Shown piece after piece: positions 4,808 through 5,854 of a DNA stretch of 5,854 nt. The notes beneath the pieces were generated by a model. That model was not told where the DNA came from. It was given only the letters and a program-made list of their open reading frames with translations, and ran no database searches. Source of the DNA: Firmicutes bacterium CAG:194 (lineage in GTDB: Bacteria; Bacillota; Clostridia; Lachnospirales; Lachnospiraceae); contig HF995252.1 of the NCBI GenBank assembly GCA_000432915.1, positions 1 through 5,854 of the forward strand, in the 5' to 3' direction. The first letter of the stretch is position 1; every line of letters begins with the position of its first letter. The translations under genes were made by a program, and so were the position numbers.

Positions 4808-5854
4808 GTGAACAGAATCGAAAAATATCTGAATCTGGAAAAGACAGGCTTTGCATGGGAAGATGATCTTTTGCTGTTTACGCCAAACAGATTGACAGGC
4901 GCGGTAGGAGAAAATGAAAAACAGGAAGATCATATACAGATCAGTTCCCGGAAAGGGAAAGAAATTTCCTGTGTATTTTATTCAAGCCATTACAGAGTCC
5001 AGTGTCTGGATCAGGGCTTTGTAGGCAGAGAGGGAAAGTTACCGTATTGCATCGATACGACAGGACTGAATGCAGGCGATGAGATCCGCGGCGAATTCAG
5101 TATTCTTTCAAATTTCGGTGAATACAGGGTACCGTATCAGATCACGGTAAAGCCTGTGATGATGACGGATGAGCTGGGGGAAATGCGGAATTTGTTTCAT
5201 TTTGCCAATCTTGCCAGAGTTGACTTCGCGCAGGCGGTCCGCCTTTTTTATACAGAAGAGTTTCAGCGTCTCTTTGTGGGACATGACAGGCAGTATTACA
5301 ACTTGTACAGAGGATTATCCGTATATCCGGGCAATGCTCACAATGTAGATGAATTCCTGATCGGAATCCATAAAAAAAGTGCCATGGTGTATGAGGTAGC
5401 CGAGGACAACCTTTTGTTTGGCAGAAATGCACAGGGAGAGGAGCAGATTGAGCTGCACCGGAAAGGCTGGGGCCATACGGATATTACCGTAACAGCCAAG
5501 GGGAAATTTATCCGCCCGGAAAAGGAGCATTTAACGGAAGAAGATTTTGAGAAAGATATCTGTGCATTTTCTTTCACGATTTTACCGGAGTATTTTATCG
5601 AAGGGGATAATTACGGCAGTATTACCTTTACAAGTGACAGTGGCAGTGTGACGGTACATATCATGATTCCAAAGCAGAAGCAGCAGGAGAATGAGAAGCA
5701 GACCGCGGACAGACAACGCAGGAAACTGCTTGCAAGGCTCATGCGTCTGTATCTGGCATATCGGATGCAGCCGCAAAACAGAACGGATATCCTGAAAGAG
5801 GCGGAGAAACTTGCGGAAAAGCTGAACAGCGGTTATGGCAGGGGGCTCGAAAAA
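4808..5854 (+). CDS. DUF5717-like family protein, N-terminal part (cut by window end)
   Basis: The frame is open for 349 codons to the last base, so this is a partial gene; family members are, from memory, over 1000 residues. It starts at GTG 4808, with AAAGGAAGGG (4793-4802) 5 nt upstream; MNRIEKYLN fits the N-terminus I recall for the family. Residues 1-118 look like a beta-sandwich (ISCVFYSSHYRVQC, then GDEIRGEFSILSNFGEYRVPYQITV). Residues 124-160 are helical and hold the hallmark MRNLFHFANLARVDFAQAVRLFYTEEFQ. Residues 165-285 form a second beta-rich unit (GLSVYPGNAHNVDEFLIGIHKK, then GSITFTSDSGSVTVHIMIP). Residues 288-340 are charged and helical (KQKQQENEKQ, RRKLLARLMRLYLAYRM, DILKEAEKLAEKL), possibly the start of a repeat solenoid. 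No signal peptide or membrane helix is seen. The function is unknown. It has its own promoter and is separated from the upstream gene by a terminator. Confidence 0.8.
   Translation, partial: MNRIEKYLNLEKTGFAWEDDLLLFTPNRLTGAVGENEKQEDHIQISSRKGKEISCVFYSSHYRVQCLDQGFVGREGKLPYCIDTTGLNAGDEIRGEFSILSNFGEYRVPYQITVKPVMMTDELGEMRNLFHFANLARVDFAQAVRLFYTEEFQRLFVGHDRQYYNLYRGLSVYPGNAHNVDEFLIGIHKKSAMVYEVAEDNLLFGRNAQGEEQIELHRKGWGHTDITVTAKGKFIRPEKEHLTEEDFEKDICAFSFTILPEYFIEGDNYGSITFTSDSGSVTVHIMIPKQKQQENEKQTADRQRRKLLARLMRLYLAYRMQPQNRTDILKEAEKLAEKLNSGYGRGLEK

Noticed and set aside
4211..4933. 240-residue minus-strand open frame
   Set aside because: It lies opposite the SpoIID-like gene, crosses a strong terminator and promoter, and has a Cys/Arg/His-rich composition typical of an antisense shadow with no recognisable domain.
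1..5854. CRISPR array, transposon, phage or defence island
   Set aside because: There are no repeat-spacer arrays, transposase, integrase or terminal repeats, and gene spacing and composition look like ordinary chromosomal DNA.

Overview
The window looks like chromosomal DNA from a low-to-mid-GC Gram-positive gut Clostridium-type bacterium, most likely a member of the Lachnospiraceae. This rests on the purine-rich Shine-Dalgarno sites, the consensus SigA-type promoters, a Clostridia-type IlvE, and a DUF5717-like protein that, from memory, is largely confined to that family. The genus cannot be fixed by reading alone. All convincing genes are on the + strand.

Layout. Positions 1-105 hold G+C-rich palindromes and a long, nearly bidirectional terminator hairpin that closes an upstream unit. 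Positions 106-268 are the promoter and leader of a single-gene unit, ilvE (269-1294, branched-chain aminotransferase), which ends in its own terminator (1333-1366). A second unit starts from a near-consensus promoter overlaid by a 36-bp dyad, a likely operator. It carries three tightly coupled genes: a short YtrA-type GntR repressor (1470-1847), an ABC ATPase (1847-2551) and a six-helix ABC permease (2545-3354). A hairpin terminator follows (3369-3409). Directly after it lies a gene for a three-part protein with a CnaB/transthyretin-like beta domain, a SpoIID/LytB-like domain and a C-terminal peptidoglycan-binding domain (3434-4669). It ends in a strong terminator (4701-4748). The T-tract of that terminator runs into the promoter of a GTG-initiated gene for a large DUF5717-like protein (4808 onward), which is cut by the window edge.

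How the genes may work together. IlvE performs the last step of Val/Leu/Ile synthesis and the first step of their breakdown, and has no evident link to its neighbours. The GntR-ABC cassette is a self-contained regulator plus transporter, in the style of Bacillus subtilis ytrAB, which responds to cell-wall antibiotics; its substrate here is unknown. The SpoIID-like/PG-binding protein and the DUF5717-like protein are poorly characterised. The best leads are the spaced operator dyad, the SpoIID-like protein with no visible signal peptide, the lack of a clear promoter for that gene, the terminator-promoter overlap ahead of the DUF5717 gene, and a TTTTGCG signature shared by three of the four terminators. 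I found no evidence for a mobile element, CRISPR array, tRNA, rRNA or defence system.
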